Of a DNA stretch of 64,000 nt, positions 52,834 to 61,158 are shown piece by piece. The position numbers and the translations under genes are program-made. Below the pieces are notes generated by a model. It was not told the origin of the DNA and made no database searches. It saw only the letters and a list, made by a program, of their open reading frames with translations. The DNA is from UBA10438 sp964432155 (GTDB lineage: Bacteria; Bacteroidota; Ignavibacteria; Kapaibacteriales; Kapaibacteriaceae), in assembly GCA_964432155.1 (NCBI GenBank), contig CAYSMF010000012.1, positions 3,189 through 67,188 on the forward strand, in the 5' to 3' direction. The first letter of the stretch is position 1, and the number at the start of each line of letters is the position of its first letter.

Positions 52834-53975
52834 GAAGCACGGTAGCAACGATCGACCTCGATGCGCTTGCGTGGAACTACCAGACGCTGCGCGCAAGGAT
52901 TGGCAATCGAGCCATGCTGGGAATGGTCAAAGCCAACGCCTACGGTCACGGCATGGTGGGTGTTTCGCGCGTCCTGCAGCATCTCGGTGCAGATATGCTC
53001 GGCACAGCCTTTGTGTCGGAGGCGGAAGTGCTCCGTGAGGCGGGGATTACGATCCCTATCATGGTGCTTACACAGGTCGAGCCGCATGATGCGGCGCAGG
53101 CGGTCGCCTTGAAGCTTATTACCGTCGTGGGAGATCTCGGTCAGGCGCAGGCGCTCGCACGTGAAGCTATCCGTCAGGGGACCACTGCAGAGGTGCATTT
53201 GTATGTCGATACCGGCATGAGCCGGGACGGCGTGCGTGCGCACGACGCCGTAGCCTTTGCGACCGCGCTCATGTCGATCGAGGGACTGCGATGTACGGGT
53301 ATCTGCACGCACTTTGCGACGGCTGACGATCCCCACAATCCGTTCATGGCCGAGCAGTTATCCACTTTTCACCGAGTCATCGAACAATGTGCCGCCGCCG
53401 GATGTAGCTTTGCCACTGTCCACGCGGCCAATACCGGCGCGTTGTGGCAATCAGCTGATACACATCTCTCGCTCGTGCGGCCCGGTCTGTCGCTATATGG
53501 ATATGCATCTGCGGAAACGCATGTTGCTCCACTGCGGCCGGTAATGCGGCTCACATCGACGGTCGTGTCGCTTCGTCGAGCATGGCCCGGCGACACCGTG
53601 AGTTACGGACGTCGGTACATGGTTGCGGAGGAATCAACAATTGCCACGGTGCCGATAGGCTACGGGGACGGGTACATGCGTGCACTCACGGGATCAGCGC
53701 AATGTCTGATCCGTGGTACACGATACCCAGTCGTTGGAACGGTCTGTATGGATGAAATCATGGTGAACGTTGGTAACGATGCGATCCAACTGGGCGACGA
53801 GGTTGTACTTCTTGGAGTGCAGCCTGCAGAACAGGGTGGAGGAGCGATCGATATCGACGAACTCGCCACATGGGCGAACACCATTCCGTATGAGATCACA
53901 ACGGCGGTATCAGCACGAGTGCCACGTTTGTTCACAGGAGCACTTGCTGCAATTGCGCAAGGTTCGAATCTCTGA
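52830..53975 (+). CDS. alr: Alanine racemase
   Basis: 381 residues. The PLP lysine K34 is in MVKANAYGHG. The first domain is a TIM barrel (VDTGMSRDGVR, CTGICTHFATADD). The catalytic Tyr is in the SYGRRYMVAEES stretch. The C-terminal domain has GTVCMDEIMVNVG and GDEVVLLG. It supplies D-alanine for peptidoglycan. It is 6 bases from scpA. Confidence 0.95.
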   Translation: MRSTVATIDLDALAWNYQTLRARIGNRAMLGMVKANAYGHGMVGVSRVLQHLGADMLGTAFVSEAEVLREAGITIPIMVLTQVEPHDAAQAVALKLITVVGDLGQAQALAREAIRQGTTAEVHLYVDTGMSRDGVRAHDAVAFATALMSIEGLRCTGICTHFATADDPHNPFMAEQLSTFHRVIEQCAAAGCSFATVHAANTGALWQSADTHLSLVRPGLSLYGYASAETHVAPLRPVMRLTSTVVSLRRAWPGDTVSYGRRYMVAEESTIATVPIGYGDGYMRALTGSAQCLIRGTRYPVVGTVCMDEIMVNVGNDAIQLGDEVVLLGVQPAEQGGGAIDIDELATWANTIPYEITTAVSARVPRLFTGALAAIAQGSNL

Positions 53976-53981
53976 TACAGC

Positions 53982-54764
53982 ATGTATAGCGTTCGACTTC
54001 AAAACTTCGAAGGCCCGTTAGATCTTCTGCTCTTCTTTATCAAACGAGATGAGCTGGATATCTACGACATTCCAATCGCATCGATCACGCAAGAGTTTCT
54101 CGAGTACGTAAAGGTTCTTGAACTACTCGATCTCGAGTTGGCAGGCGAGTTCATTGTGATGGCATCGATGCTCGTGCAGATCAAAGCACAAATGCTTCTT
54201 CCTCGCGAAGAGACTGCAGCATCGGTACTTGGTGAGATTGACGACGACGACCCGCGTGCTGAACTTGTGCGCCGTCTTATTGAGTACAAGCGTTTCCGTG
54301 AAGCCTCGGACTCGTTGGCACTTTCGGTAGAGAATCAGCGCTACGTGATGTATCGCAATGTGTTCGAAGCAGAAGAGATCCACGCAGCCGAGACAGGTGC
54401 CTACCGCAATGCGACGTTGTTCGACCTGCTGAAGGCGCTCAAGCGTGCTATCGAGCGTGCACCAGAGAAACCAGATCCGCACGTGGTCACGCGTTTCCCG
54501 ATCACGGTCGAGGAGAAGTCAGAAGAAATCGTTCACATGCTTCGCCAGCGTCCATCCGTACGCTTCTTTGAGCTCATCGGTGGACTCACCAAGATGCACA
54601 TCGTGGTGACGTTCTTGGCGCTGCTCGAACTCGCGAAGCTCCATCGGATTATCGTTCAGCAGGACGAGCGATTCGACGACATTATCATTGCCAGCCGACG
54701 TGAGGAAGCATCATCGAGTGATGATCCGTCGGCAGAGCAGACAACGCAGGAAGAACAACAATGA
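53982..54764 (+). CDS. scpA: Segregation and condensation protein A
   Basis: 260 residues. It begins MYSVRLQNFEGPLDLLLFFIKRDELDIYDIPIASITQEFLEYV, the kleisin N-terminal domain. A central FIVMASMLVQIKAQMLLPRE helix and a C-terminal winged helix (RPSVRFFELIGGLTKMHIVVTFLALLELAKL) follow. It bridges SMC heads and ScpB. The acidic tail ends in DPSAEQTTQEEQQ. ATGA overlap with scpB. Confidence 0.95.
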   Translation: MYSVRLQNFEGPLDLLLFFIKRDELDIYDIPIASITQEFLEYVKVLELLDLELAGEFIVMASMLVQIKAQMLLPREETAASVLGEIDDDDPRAELVRRLIEYKRFREASDSLALSVENQRYVMYRNVFEAEEIHAAETGAYRNATLFDLLKALKRAIERAPEKPDPHVVTRFPITVEEKSEEIVHMLRQRPSVRFFELIGGLTKMHIVVTFLALLELAKLHRIIVQQDERFDDIIIASRREEASSSDDPSAEQTTQEEQQ

Positions 54765-55720
54765 CAGACCTAGAACACGAACAACTCGAACGTGCCGTAG
54801 AACAACGTGAACTTCCGTACTTCTTCACGTTGGATCGAGGCGAACAGCTCCATGCGCTTGAAGCACTGATCTTCGCCAGCGAAGAGCCACTGACAAACCG
54901 GATGCTGCATCGTCTTCTGGTATTGGAAGACCCATCACAGCAAGTGCCTGGTCAGCAGCAGTTGCCGCTCGAGGGCGAGCAGGCGCAGCCAGTTCCGGAG
55001 ACAGTGGTGCCGACATTCGACGTACCGAAGGAGTTCTTCGACGAGCTCGTTGAGGAAATCAACGAACAGCTTGAGCGCGTTGAACGTCCGTACCGTATCG
55101 TGAAGATTGCTGGTGGTTTTCAGTTCGCTACCACGCCGGCACACGGACAGCTCGTACAACGTCTGCTTAAGGCGAAGAATCGCCGTCGTCTCACACAAGC
55201 TGCACTCGAAACGGTTGCCATTATCGCATACCGTCAACCGATCACAAAGGCAGAGATCGACGCGATTCGCGGCGTGAACAGTGGGGAAGTGGTAAACTCT
55301 CTCGTTGAAAAGCAACTCGTCGCGATGGTTGGTCGTGCCGAAACACTCGGCAAGCCGTTGCTGTATGGTACAACTGAAGAGTTCCTCCGGGTGTTCGGCT
55401 TAAACGACATCTCTGATCTGCCGAAGCTGCGCGAGATTGATGACTTGATCAAGACCACGACAACAATGATCGATCTTGACGATTCGATCTCGATCAAGAC
55501 CGACCATCGCACACTTCGAAAGCAATTGGCGTTGCTCCTCGACGGCGATAACGCTGCCCAAGATGCCGATGCTGGTCCTGCCACCGAGGCTACGTCGGGT
55601 GCGTACTGGCACCACTCGATGGAGAACGAAGCCGAGCAGGGATTGGTCGAGGATCCAGAGCAAGGTACGTGGGAAGAGGATGCCTCGAGCGAGAATGTGG
55701 ATAACTCTGCAACTGATTGA
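54761..55720 (+). CDS. scpB: Segregation and condensation protein B
   Basis: 319 residues. Two winged-helix domains: HALEALIFASEEPLTNRML at about 30-50, and the conserved QAALETVAIIAYRQPITKAEIDAIRGVNSGEVVNSLVEKQLVAMVGRAETLGKPLLYGTTEEFLRVFGL. The N-terminal half has an insertion of about 25 residues rich in Gln/Pro between the first helix pair, and the C-terminal 70 residues are acidic and low in complexity. It binds ScpA in the SMC complex. A strong terminator follows 215 bases later. Confidence 0.93.
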   Translation: MTDLEHEQLERAVEQRELPYFFTLDRGEQLHALEALIFASEEPLTNRMLHRLLVLEDPSQQVPGQQQLPLEGEQAQPVPETVVPTFDVPKEFFDELVEEINEQLERVERPYRIVKIAGGFQFATTPAHGQLVQRLLKAKNRRRLTQAALETVAIIAYRQPITKAEIDAIRGVNSGEVVNSLVEKQLVAMVGRAETLGKPLLYGTTEEFLRVFGLNDISDLPKLREIDDLIKTTTTMIDLDDSISIKTDHRTLRKQLALLLDGDNAAQDADAGPATEATSGAYWHHSMENEAEQGLVEDPEQGTWEEDASSENVDNSATD

Positions 55721-55849
55721 AAATCAATAGGTAACCCTTCTGCGCCCCCTTGCATACGCCAGTGGAAACTGCAAATACTGTAACAGTTTTCCGCGTTGCT
55801 TGTTTGTGTAGTAGTTGCGTTACCTGTGATAGCAGAACGGTAGTCATGC

Positions 55850-55935
55850 ACCGACCCTCACCCAGAGAGGGGCATCACACTATATGGTCGCAGCTGATGT
55901 TCCATGCCGTAAAACCCCTCCTCGGCATGGACAGA
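55850..55935 (+). ncRNA. Candidate structured RNA with pseudoknot potential
   Basis: In the 250-base gap after scpB, several complementary stretches occur: CGACC (55852-55856) with GGTCG (55886-55890); CCATGCCG (55902-55909) with CGGCATGG (55923-55930); and GAGGGG (55867-55872) with CCCCTC (55915-55920) in the loop of the second, which would form a pseudoknot. CATCA (55873-55877) could also pair with TGATG (55895-55899). A perfect terminator follows directly. It could be a small RNA or an untranslated regulator. No known family was recognised, and the boundaries are uncertain. The rest of the gap (55721-55849) shows no clear feature. Confidence 0.35.
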
Positions 55936-55961
55936 CCCCGCCAGAGATGGCGGGGTTTTTT
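55936..55961 (+). terminator. Strong rho-independent terminator upstream of alkB
   Basis: CCCCGCCA, loop GAGA, TGGCGGGG, then TTTTTT. It ends 9 bases before the alkB ATG, so alkB needs its own promoter or read-through. Confidence 0.9.
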
Positions 55962-55970
55962 GTTTCTTGC

Positions 55971-56549
55971 ATGATGTCCGCAACTCCAGACATTGCCCTC
56001 TTCACACACGTTGACATCGGTGTACCAGAGCATGAGCTCTTCGGCCTGCTACGTGAACACATCGCGTGGCGTGATGAACCGATCACAATGTTCGGGAAGA
56101 CGTTTCTTCAGCCACGCCGGATCGCGTGGTACGGTGACGAGCATGCCGTCTACACGTATTCGGGACAGATGCACCGTCCGTTGCCCTGGGTTGCCCCCTT
56201 ACTTGCCATCAAGCGCGTTGCTGAAGACGTAGCAGCAACATCGTTCAATAGTGTCCTCTGCAACCTGTATCGGAATGGGAATGATTCGATGGGGTATCAC
56301 AGCGATGACGAGCCAGAGCTTGGTCGCAACCCTGTGATTGCATCATTCAGTATCGGCGCTGAGCGTGTGCTGCACTTTCGCCATAAGCACGACAAGACCG
56401 TCGCGACCGTGAAAGTCCTGATGCCATCGATGAGTATGCTTGTGATGCGCGGTGACACACAGCATACATGGAAGCATGCGTTGCCGAAGACATCGCGGTG
56501 TGATCAGGCGCGCATAAATCTGACGTTTCGCAACATTCTCGTGCGATAA
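55971..56549 (+). CDS. alkB: Alpha-ketoglutarate-dependent dioxygenase, AlkB family
   Basis: 192 residues from the first of two adjacent ATGs (55971 or 55974). Fe(II) ligands are in YHSDDEPELG (His, Asp) and QHTWKHALP (His), and the 2-oxoglutarate Arg is in RINLTFR. The LCNLYRNGNDSMGYHSDDE stretch is the AlkB/ALKBH2-like signature. It removes alkyl groups from damaged DNA or RNA bases. The start falls right behind a strong terminator. Confidence 0.9.
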   Translation: MMSATPDIALFTHVDIGVPEHELFGLLREHIAWRDEPITMFGKTFLQPRRIAWYGDEHAVYTYSGQMHRPLPWVAPLLAIKRVAEDVAATSFNSVLCNLYRNGNDSMGYHSDDEPELGRNPVIASFSIGAERVLHFRHKHDKTVATVKVLMPSMSMLVMRGDTQHTWKHALPKTSRCDQARINLTFRNILVR

Positions 56550-57323
56550 CTAGGCAGTCGCGTTGATCACCATTCCATCAACGGCAAACTCGACGCCGTC
56601 GGGAAGCAGCTGCATGTCGCGTGCGTGCAATACCTGATGCGCGATATGCGTGAGGATTGCGCGCCGCGGACGCAGATGATTGATCACCTCGAGTGCTTGT
56701 CCGATGGTAAAGTGTGTTGGGTGGGCTTCCCATCGCAGACCGTCGATGATGAGCGTTTCTAGACCTTGAAGACGGTCGAGTACTTCATCGGCGATATAGT
56801 TGGTGTCGGTGCAATACGCGAGGTTGCCGAAGCGATAGCCATTGACGCGCATGGATGCGCCATGGCGCATTGGAATCGGGATCACAGAAATCGTGCCGAT
56901 CACAAACGGCTCGTCATCGATCACATGTGTTGTGATTGATGGAATCGATGCACCGGTCGAAACGACATCTCCAAATGCATATGGGAACGTCGAACGAAGC
57001 ACTGATAGCGTCTCCTGCATGCCATAGATAGGCATCGGACGCTGGCTTCGAAAGTTATACGGACGGATATCGTCGAAGCCACCGATATGATCGAAGTGGT
57101 GATGCGTGAACAGCACGGCATCAATGTCGAGTACACGATGCTGCAGCATCTGCTGACGGAAATCAGATGATGTGTCGACGACGATGGTTGTGGATTCGTC
57201 TTGAACGAGAAGCGATGTGCGAAGACGGGTATCCCGAGGATCAGTGCTCGTGCAGGTAGGACACTCGCAAGCTACCGAGGGAACCCCTGTTGAAGTCCCG
57301 CTTCCGAGAATCGTACAGCGCAT
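56550..57323 (-). CDS. MBL-fold hydrolase, PhnP-like phosphodiesterase type
   Basis: 257 residues. It begins MRCTILGSGTSTGVPSVACECPTC; the metal motif THHHFDHIGGFDDIRPYN is the HxHxDH site, and further ligands are in the FGNLAYCTDTNYI Asp and LTHIAHQV His. PhnP and related cyclic-phosphate phosphodiesterases share GSGTSxGVP near the start and an N-terminal Cys pair (CECPTC). The real substrate is unknown. The ATG and the lipA stop share one base (TGATG), so it is made with lipA. Confidence 0.88.
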   Translation of the reverse strand: MRCTILGSGTSTGVPSVACECPTCTSTDPRDTRLRTSLLVQDESTTIVVDTSSDFRQQMLQHRVLDIDAVLFTHHHFDHIGGFDDIRPYNFRSQRPMPIYGMQETLSVLRSTFPYAFGDVVSTGASIPSITTHVIDDEPFVIGTISVIPIPMRHGASMRVNGYRFGNLAYCTDTNYIADEVLDRLQGLETLIIDGLRWEAHPTHFTIGQALEVINHLRPRRAILTHIAHQVLHARDMQLLPDGVEFAVDGMVINATA

Positions 57324-58207
57324 CAGACGTGACGTTCTGCGTGATACGAGCTGCGTACCAGCGGACCCGACTCAACGACGGCGAAGCCCATTGCAAGCCC
57401 CACCGTGCGGTAGTGTGCAAACTCATCTGGGTGCACGAACCGATCAACGGGCAGGTGATTCTTTGTTGGCTGTAGATACTGGCCGAGCGTAAGGATATCG
57501 ACGTTTACCGCGCGAAGTTCCTTCATCACATCGAGCACTTCTGCTGGTGTCTCGCCGAGACCCAACATCACGCCTGTCTTTGTTCGCATCCCTTGACGCT
57601 TCGACTCGCGAAGCACATCCAACGTCCACTGGAATTTTCCTTGCGGACGTACAGGACGATAGAGACGTGGGACTGTCTCTGTGTTGTGGTTCAGAATGTC
57701 TGGACGTTCATCGATGATCCGCTGGAGGTTGTTCATGTTCCCCTTGAAGTCGGGGATCAACACCTCGATCGTCGTCGATGGCGAAAGTTCGCGAGTGCGG
57801 CGAATTGTTTCTGCCCAAATCGATGAACCACCGTCTTTCATCTCGTCGCGGTTCACTGATGTGATCACACAATGCTTCAAGTTCATCGAGGCAACGGCTT
57901 CAGCTACACGACGTGGCTCGTCGGTATCAACGGCGAGTGGGCGTCCGGTTTTGACCGCACAGAACCCACACGAACGCGTGCAGGTATCGCCATGGATCAT
58001 AAACGTTGCTGTACCAGCGTTCCAGCACTCGGTGATGTTTGGGCATCGTGCTTCTTCGCATACCGTGTGCAGCGCCTTCGAGCGCATCATCGATTTGACG
58101 CGTGCATAGTCCTCGCCGCCTGGTGCGCGAACCTTGAGCCACTCTGGACGGCGGCCTTGGAGCTGATCGGGTGGTGGAAGTACTGGAAGTTCGAACGTTG
58201 GTTCCAT
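57323..58207 (-). CDS. lipA: Lipoyl synthase
   Basis: 294 residues. The auxiliary 4Fe-4S cluster uses C50, C55, C61 (CEEARCPNITEC) and the radical-SAM cluster C76, C80, C83 (CTRSCGFC). The motifs LKHCVITSVNRDEM, LIPDFKGN, NHNTETVPRLY and a C-terminal SSYHAERH (with Ser that finishes the auxiliary cluster) are typical. It inserts two sulfurs into octanoyl groups on the E2 lipoyl domains, such as the di-lipoyl E2 at 33.3 kb. lipB is not in the window. Confidence 0.96.
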   Translation of the reverse strand: MEPTFELPVLPPPDQLQGRRPEWLKVRAPGGEDYARVKSMMRSKALHTVCEEARCPNITECWNAGTATFMIHGDTCTRSCGFCAVKTGRPLAVDTDEPRRVAEAVASMNLKHCVITSVNRDEMKDGGSSIWAETIRRTRELSPSTTIEVLIPDFKGNMNNLQRIIDERPDILNHNTETVPRLYRPVRPQGKFQWTLDVLRESKRQGMRTKTGVMLGLGETPAEVLDVMKELRAVNVDILTLGQYLQPTKNHLPVDRFVHPDEFAHYRTVGLAMGFAVVESGPLVRSSYHAERHV

Positions 58208-58238
58208 GATGCGTTGCTCGTAATCGAATCTGGTGATG

Positions 58239-58733
58239 TTACTTCAAGCCTGGTGTGATACGCTTGACGATAGGACGAACAGTTTCAAGAAACGTTGTCG
58301 TGGACTTATACAGATCCTTTGCCTGGTTCGTTCCATCAGGCAGCATCGACGACATGTCGTAGACGTAGCAGTTGATCAATACACGATCGCCGCGGAGCTG
58401 GAAGTTCCCCTGTACAGCCTTTGTGGCTCCCAGTGTGCGCACGGCCTTCCACATGTCTGATTCGTATTGCGGGTTGGTTGGATCGAGATTGAGTGCAGCG
58501 ATGGCCATCTCAATTGAGTCGGGCTCGATCAACACGAAGTCTTTGCCGAACCCCTCGTGCGCACGCAGAGCCTTGTACACGGAATCGGCCAGCTGCACGC
58601 TCCATGCGTTGTACTGGATGTCGCGGTCCATGTTGCGGAAGGGAAGGACGGCTACGCGCTGTTGCGCCATTAGTGAACCACCTCCGAGAATCAGAAGCGC
58701 GCACACAAGAATCATCGATCGAACCGTATGCAT
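58239..58733 (-). CDS. Small secreted protein with TolB-N/FlgO-like beginning
   Basis: 164 residues. Signal peptide (MILVCALLILGGGSLMA), then QRVAVLPFRNMDRDIQYNAWSVQLADSVYKALRAHEGFGKDFVLIEPDSIEMAIAALN, which is like the alpha/beta domain at the start of TolB or in FlgO/CsgG-type lipoproteins. The final part (GNFQLRGDRVLINCYVYDMSS) fits that fold. The function is not known; it is close (31 bases) to lipA on the same strand. Confidence 0.65.
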   Translation of the reverse strand: MHTVRSMILVCALLILGGGSLMAQQRVAVLPFRNMDRDIQYNAWSVQLADSVYKALRAHEGFGKDFVLIEPDSIEMAIAALNLDPTNPQYESDMWKAVRTLGATKAVQGNFQLRGDRVLINCYVYDMSSMLPDGTNQAKDLYKSTTTFLETVRPIVKRITPGLK

Positions 58734-58764
58734 ATGACGTGCTGCGGACGACCCGCAGAAGTAG

Positions 58765-59088
58765 TTACAGAAACGCGTCTCGAAGTTGGAAGAGCTGCTG
58801 TCGAAGCGCGGTTATGCGCTCGGCGGCAGCGTCGATGGAGCCCTGTTCAGCATCCTGCATGATCGCGACCCCGACGGCAGCGAGACGTGGAAAACCGAAC
58901 TGAATCATCGATCCCTTGATCGTGTGGCCAAGTCGATGCAGTGCATCGATGTTGCCAGCGTCGACGATCTCGGGGATCGCATTGCAAAGATCGCGATCCC
59001 AGGCCGTAAAAAACTCCGGAAGCAGTTCACGAAGAACGCTATCCGCAGGACCTGGGTCTGACGGACTGTGTGGTGAGCAATCAGTCAC
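58765..59088 (-). CDS. Histidine-phosphotransfer (Hpt) domain protein, orphan
   Basis: 107 residues with a GTG start at 59088. The longer frame from 59175 would run through rnpB sequence, so it is not used. The Hpt helix has LHRLGHTIKGSMIQFGFPRLAAVG with the phospho-His H55, the HxIKGS signature. It relays phosphate in multi-step two-component systems. No sensor kinase or response regulator gene is next to it. The start abuts the predicted 3' end of rnpB. Confidence 0.82.
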   Translation of the reverse strand: MTDCSPHSPSDPGPADSVLRELLPEFFTAWDRDLCNAIPEIVDAGNIDALHRLGHTIKGSMIQFGFPRLAAVGVAIMQDAEQGSIDAAAERITALRQQLFQLRDAFL

Positions 59089-59487
59089 TGGGAGACTCCT
59101 GTAAGCCGAATTCTGTCTTCTCTCGCCGAAGCTCGAGGAGGTGATCATTTCTCTAGGACGTGCGTCGCCGCACATCTCAAGCGATCTACCCGATGCAGTC
59201 TACTTGCGTAGACAAGACGAACAACCTCTGAACACCGAAGTGTTCCTGCATCTGCTTGATCTTGCTCCGCACGGGGTTTACCGAGCCAGCCGGTCGCCCG
59301 ACTGCTGGTGGGCTCTTACCCCACCATTTCAACCTTACCTGATCCTCTTGCGAGGCCATCGGCGGTATCTTTCTGTTGCACTTTCCGTTGCCTTTCGACA
59401 CCTTCTCGTTAAGAAGCGTGCTGTTCTATGGAGTTCGGACTTTCCTCCCCGTTGCAGATGCAACGCGGCGATCACCCGGAGTCCCCA
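59089..59487 (-). ncRNA. rnpB: RNase P RNA, type A
   Basis: About 399 bases on the minus strand. Conserved core: GAGGAAAGTCCGAACTCC at 59430-59449 (CR-I), GGTAAGAGCCCACC near 59308-59321, AAGGTTGAAATGGTGG near 59323-59338, and ACAGAATTCGGCTTACAG at 59099-59116 (CR-V and 3' side). P1 forms between GGGGACTCC (5') and GGAGTCTCCC (3') with one bulge. It processes tRNA 5' ends with RnpA. The window holds no rnpA. The upstream zinc-ribbon gene ends only about 15 bases before the RNA begins, and the downstream Hpt gene begins at its end. Confidence 0.93.
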
Positions 59488-59502
59488 AGTGGCCGATTGC
59501 GC

Positions 59503-60243
59503 TTATGCGCCGGCCATCAAGCTGTCAATGTCCGCTTCCACATCCTCGGTGAAGAGAATGCGACCACATCCTTCGCAGGTATACACCTTGTCGCGCTGAT
59601 ACTTCATTTCCATGATGCGCTGCGATGGAATCGCCGAGTAACAGCCGCTGCATGAGTTGCGCTTAATAGCAACCGCTGCATTGCCGTGGAAGGTGCGAAT
59701 GCGCTCATACTCAGACTCAAGCGAATCGTCGATCTGACCGCTCAGGCGCAGACGCAACTCGATGTACTTCTTGAGCTCGTCGTTCTGATCACCAGAACGC
59801 TCGGCAAGTTCCGCTTCCTTGTCGGAGAGCTTCTCGCGCACCACAGCGAGTTCTTGTTCTTGCTGTGCTTGGATTGTTTTCAGGTTCTCTTCACGGACAC
59901 CCGAGGTACGAATCCGTTCTTCGATTTCCGTGCGTTGCGTCTTGAGGTGCTCGAGTTCGCGTGTGATTGCATCGAACTCACGATTGTTCTTTACCTGGAA
60001 CTGCTGCTGCGCAAGGCGCTGCTCCTTATCGAGGCTCTCTTGGATTGTCACGTGTGCTGTTCCGCGCAGGTGGTCAAGCTCTGCAAGGTGCTTCTGCGTT
60101 GTCTCGAGTGCCGCGACTTTTTCGCGAAGCGATGCTTCGAGTTTCTTCACTTCCTGTGGAAGATCACCGAGCTCGTCATGTAACTCGTCGAGTTGTGCAT
60201 CGACAGCTGCAAGTTGGGCCAAGAGGTTGATCTGCTGTTCCAT
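59503..60243 (-). CDS. Zinc-ribbon coiled-coil protein (CT398/CdsZ-like)
   Basis: 246 residues from the ATG at 60243. An N-terminal coiled coil runs to about 165 (QLAELDHLRGT, REFDAITRELEHLKTQRTEIEERIR, EAELAERSGDQNDELKKYIEL). A C-terminal C4 zinc ribbon is in SCSGCYSAIPS and YTCEGCGRILFTEDVE. CT398 and Bacteroidota relatives act as zinc-dependent chaperone-like or nucleic-acid linked proteins; the exact role is open. It is 7 bases after the Nif3-like gene and runs into rnpB. Confidence 0.85.
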   Translation of the reverse strand: MEQQINLLAQLAAVDAQLDELHDELGDLPQEVKKLEASLREKVAALETTQKHLAELDHLRGTAHVTIQESLDKEQRLAQQQFQVKNNREFDAITRELEHLKTQRTEIEERIRTSGVREENLKTIQAQQEQELAVVREKLSDKEAELAERSGDQNDELKKYIELRLRLSGQIDDSLESEYERIRTFHGNAAVAIKRNSCSGCYSAIPSQRIMEMKYQRDKVYTCEGCGRILFTEDVEADIDSLMAGA

Positions 60244-60250
60244 GGAGATC

Positions 60251-61063
60251 CTACGATTGAAGAGAAAATGTTTGTGATCGAAGTTGAGACGGGAGCGCAT
60301 ACTGTGCAGGCGTTGTATGCACGGTTGTTGTCAAAAACTCCACGTCGGGAATGCTACGCTGAAGCAAGTCACAGAGACCGGCTGGAACGAACTGTTCCAT
60401 TTCGAAATGACCAGGATCAATGAGGCCAATGTGTCCAGCAGCGGCGTGAAAGGCATGATACTTGACGTCCGCTGTGATGAAGACGTTAGCACCGGCGGCA
60501 CACGCTTCGTCATAGAACGACATACCGCTTCCGGCTACGATGGCAACACGCTCGACGCGTTCGGATGGGGGAGGGCAGTGTCGAACAGGCGCGCCACACA
60601 CATCCGCAACGGCTTGGACAAGGTCGGTGTACGAATGGGTGCAGGCAGCGATTAGCCCCATGCCATGCGGACCACCGTCATGCGGAACGAGGGGGCCAAC
60701 TGGAGTGCAGCCCAAAGCCTTGCAGAGCAGCAGATTGGTGCCATGTTGATAGGCGTCATACGTTGTGTGCACGCTGAACACGGCGATGTCGGCAGCGATA
60801 CACTCGGCTACAATGCGACCAACGCGATCAGTGCGATCAATGACGCGCAATGGCGAATAAATCAACGGATGGAACGTCACGATGGCTTCGCAGCCTTGAG
60901 CGATCGCCTCGGTAACGACGGCGTCGGTGATCTCGAGGCAAACAATTGCCCGACGTAGTTCGGGACGCTTCGGTGCCACCTGGAGACCAATAGCGTCTCC
61001 ACTCATGGCGGTCTCCGGGGGAAGGATCTCCTGGAGCCTACGTGTGAACTCACGAACGAGCAT
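60251..61063 (-). CDS. Nif3-like dinuclear metal centre protein
   Basis: 270 residues. The motifs CLEITDAVVTEAIAQGCEAIVTFHPLIYSPL (His), VFSVHTTYDAYQHGTNLLLCKALG (His/Asp), and YHAFHAAAGHIGLIDPGHFEMEQF (His, Glu) are those of the Nif3/YbgI/DUF34 family. The domain order is direct and there is no extra PII-like insert. Some members act as GTP cyclohydrolase I-like or metal-handling enzymes; the role is not resolved. A TAGTTTAG box lies 6 bases before its ATG. Confidence 0.9.
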   Translation of the reverse strand: MLVREFTRRLQEILPPETAMSGDAIGLQVAPKRPELRRAIVCLEITDAVVTEAIAQGCEAIVTFHPLIYSPLRVIDRTDRVGRIVAECIAADIAVFSVHTTYDAYQHGTNLLLCKALGCTPVGPLVPHDGGPHGMGLIAACTHSYTDLVQAVADVCGAPVRHCPPPSERVERVAIVAGSGMSFYDEACAAGANVFITADVKYHAFHAAAGHIGLIDPGHFEMEQFVPAGLCDLLQRSIPDVEFLTTTVHTTPAQYALPSQLRSQTFSLQS

Positions 61064-61069
61064 AGAGGG

Positions 61070-61077
61070 CTAAACTA
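61070..61077 (-). promoter_or_regulatory. -7-like box TAGTTTAG
   Basis: The minus strand reads TAGTTTAG, one base off TAnnTTTG, 6 bases before the Nif3-like ATG. Confidence 0.35.
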
Positions 61078-61123
61078 CGCAACCTGAACGGATTAGCAAT
61101 GTTATCCACATCGACTTCCGCAG

Positions 61124-61131
61124 TAACTTTG
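61124..61131 (+). promoter_or_regulatory. -7 box TAACTTTG
   Basis: TAACTTTG, a full match, 27 bases before the ATG at 61159. Divergent from the Nif3-like gene. Confidence 0.45.
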
Positions 61132-61158
61132 TGGTCAAATCGCAATCAACGCCGCTGT

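Noticed and set aside
53955..53975. T-loop-like sequence GGTTCGAATCTC suggesting a tRNA end
   Set aside because: It is the C-terminal codons of alr; no acceptor stem or anticodon arm could be drawn around it.
59089..59175. Extended Hpt frame starting at 59175
   Set aside because: It would translate the conserved 3' part of rnpB; the GTG at 59088 is more sensible.
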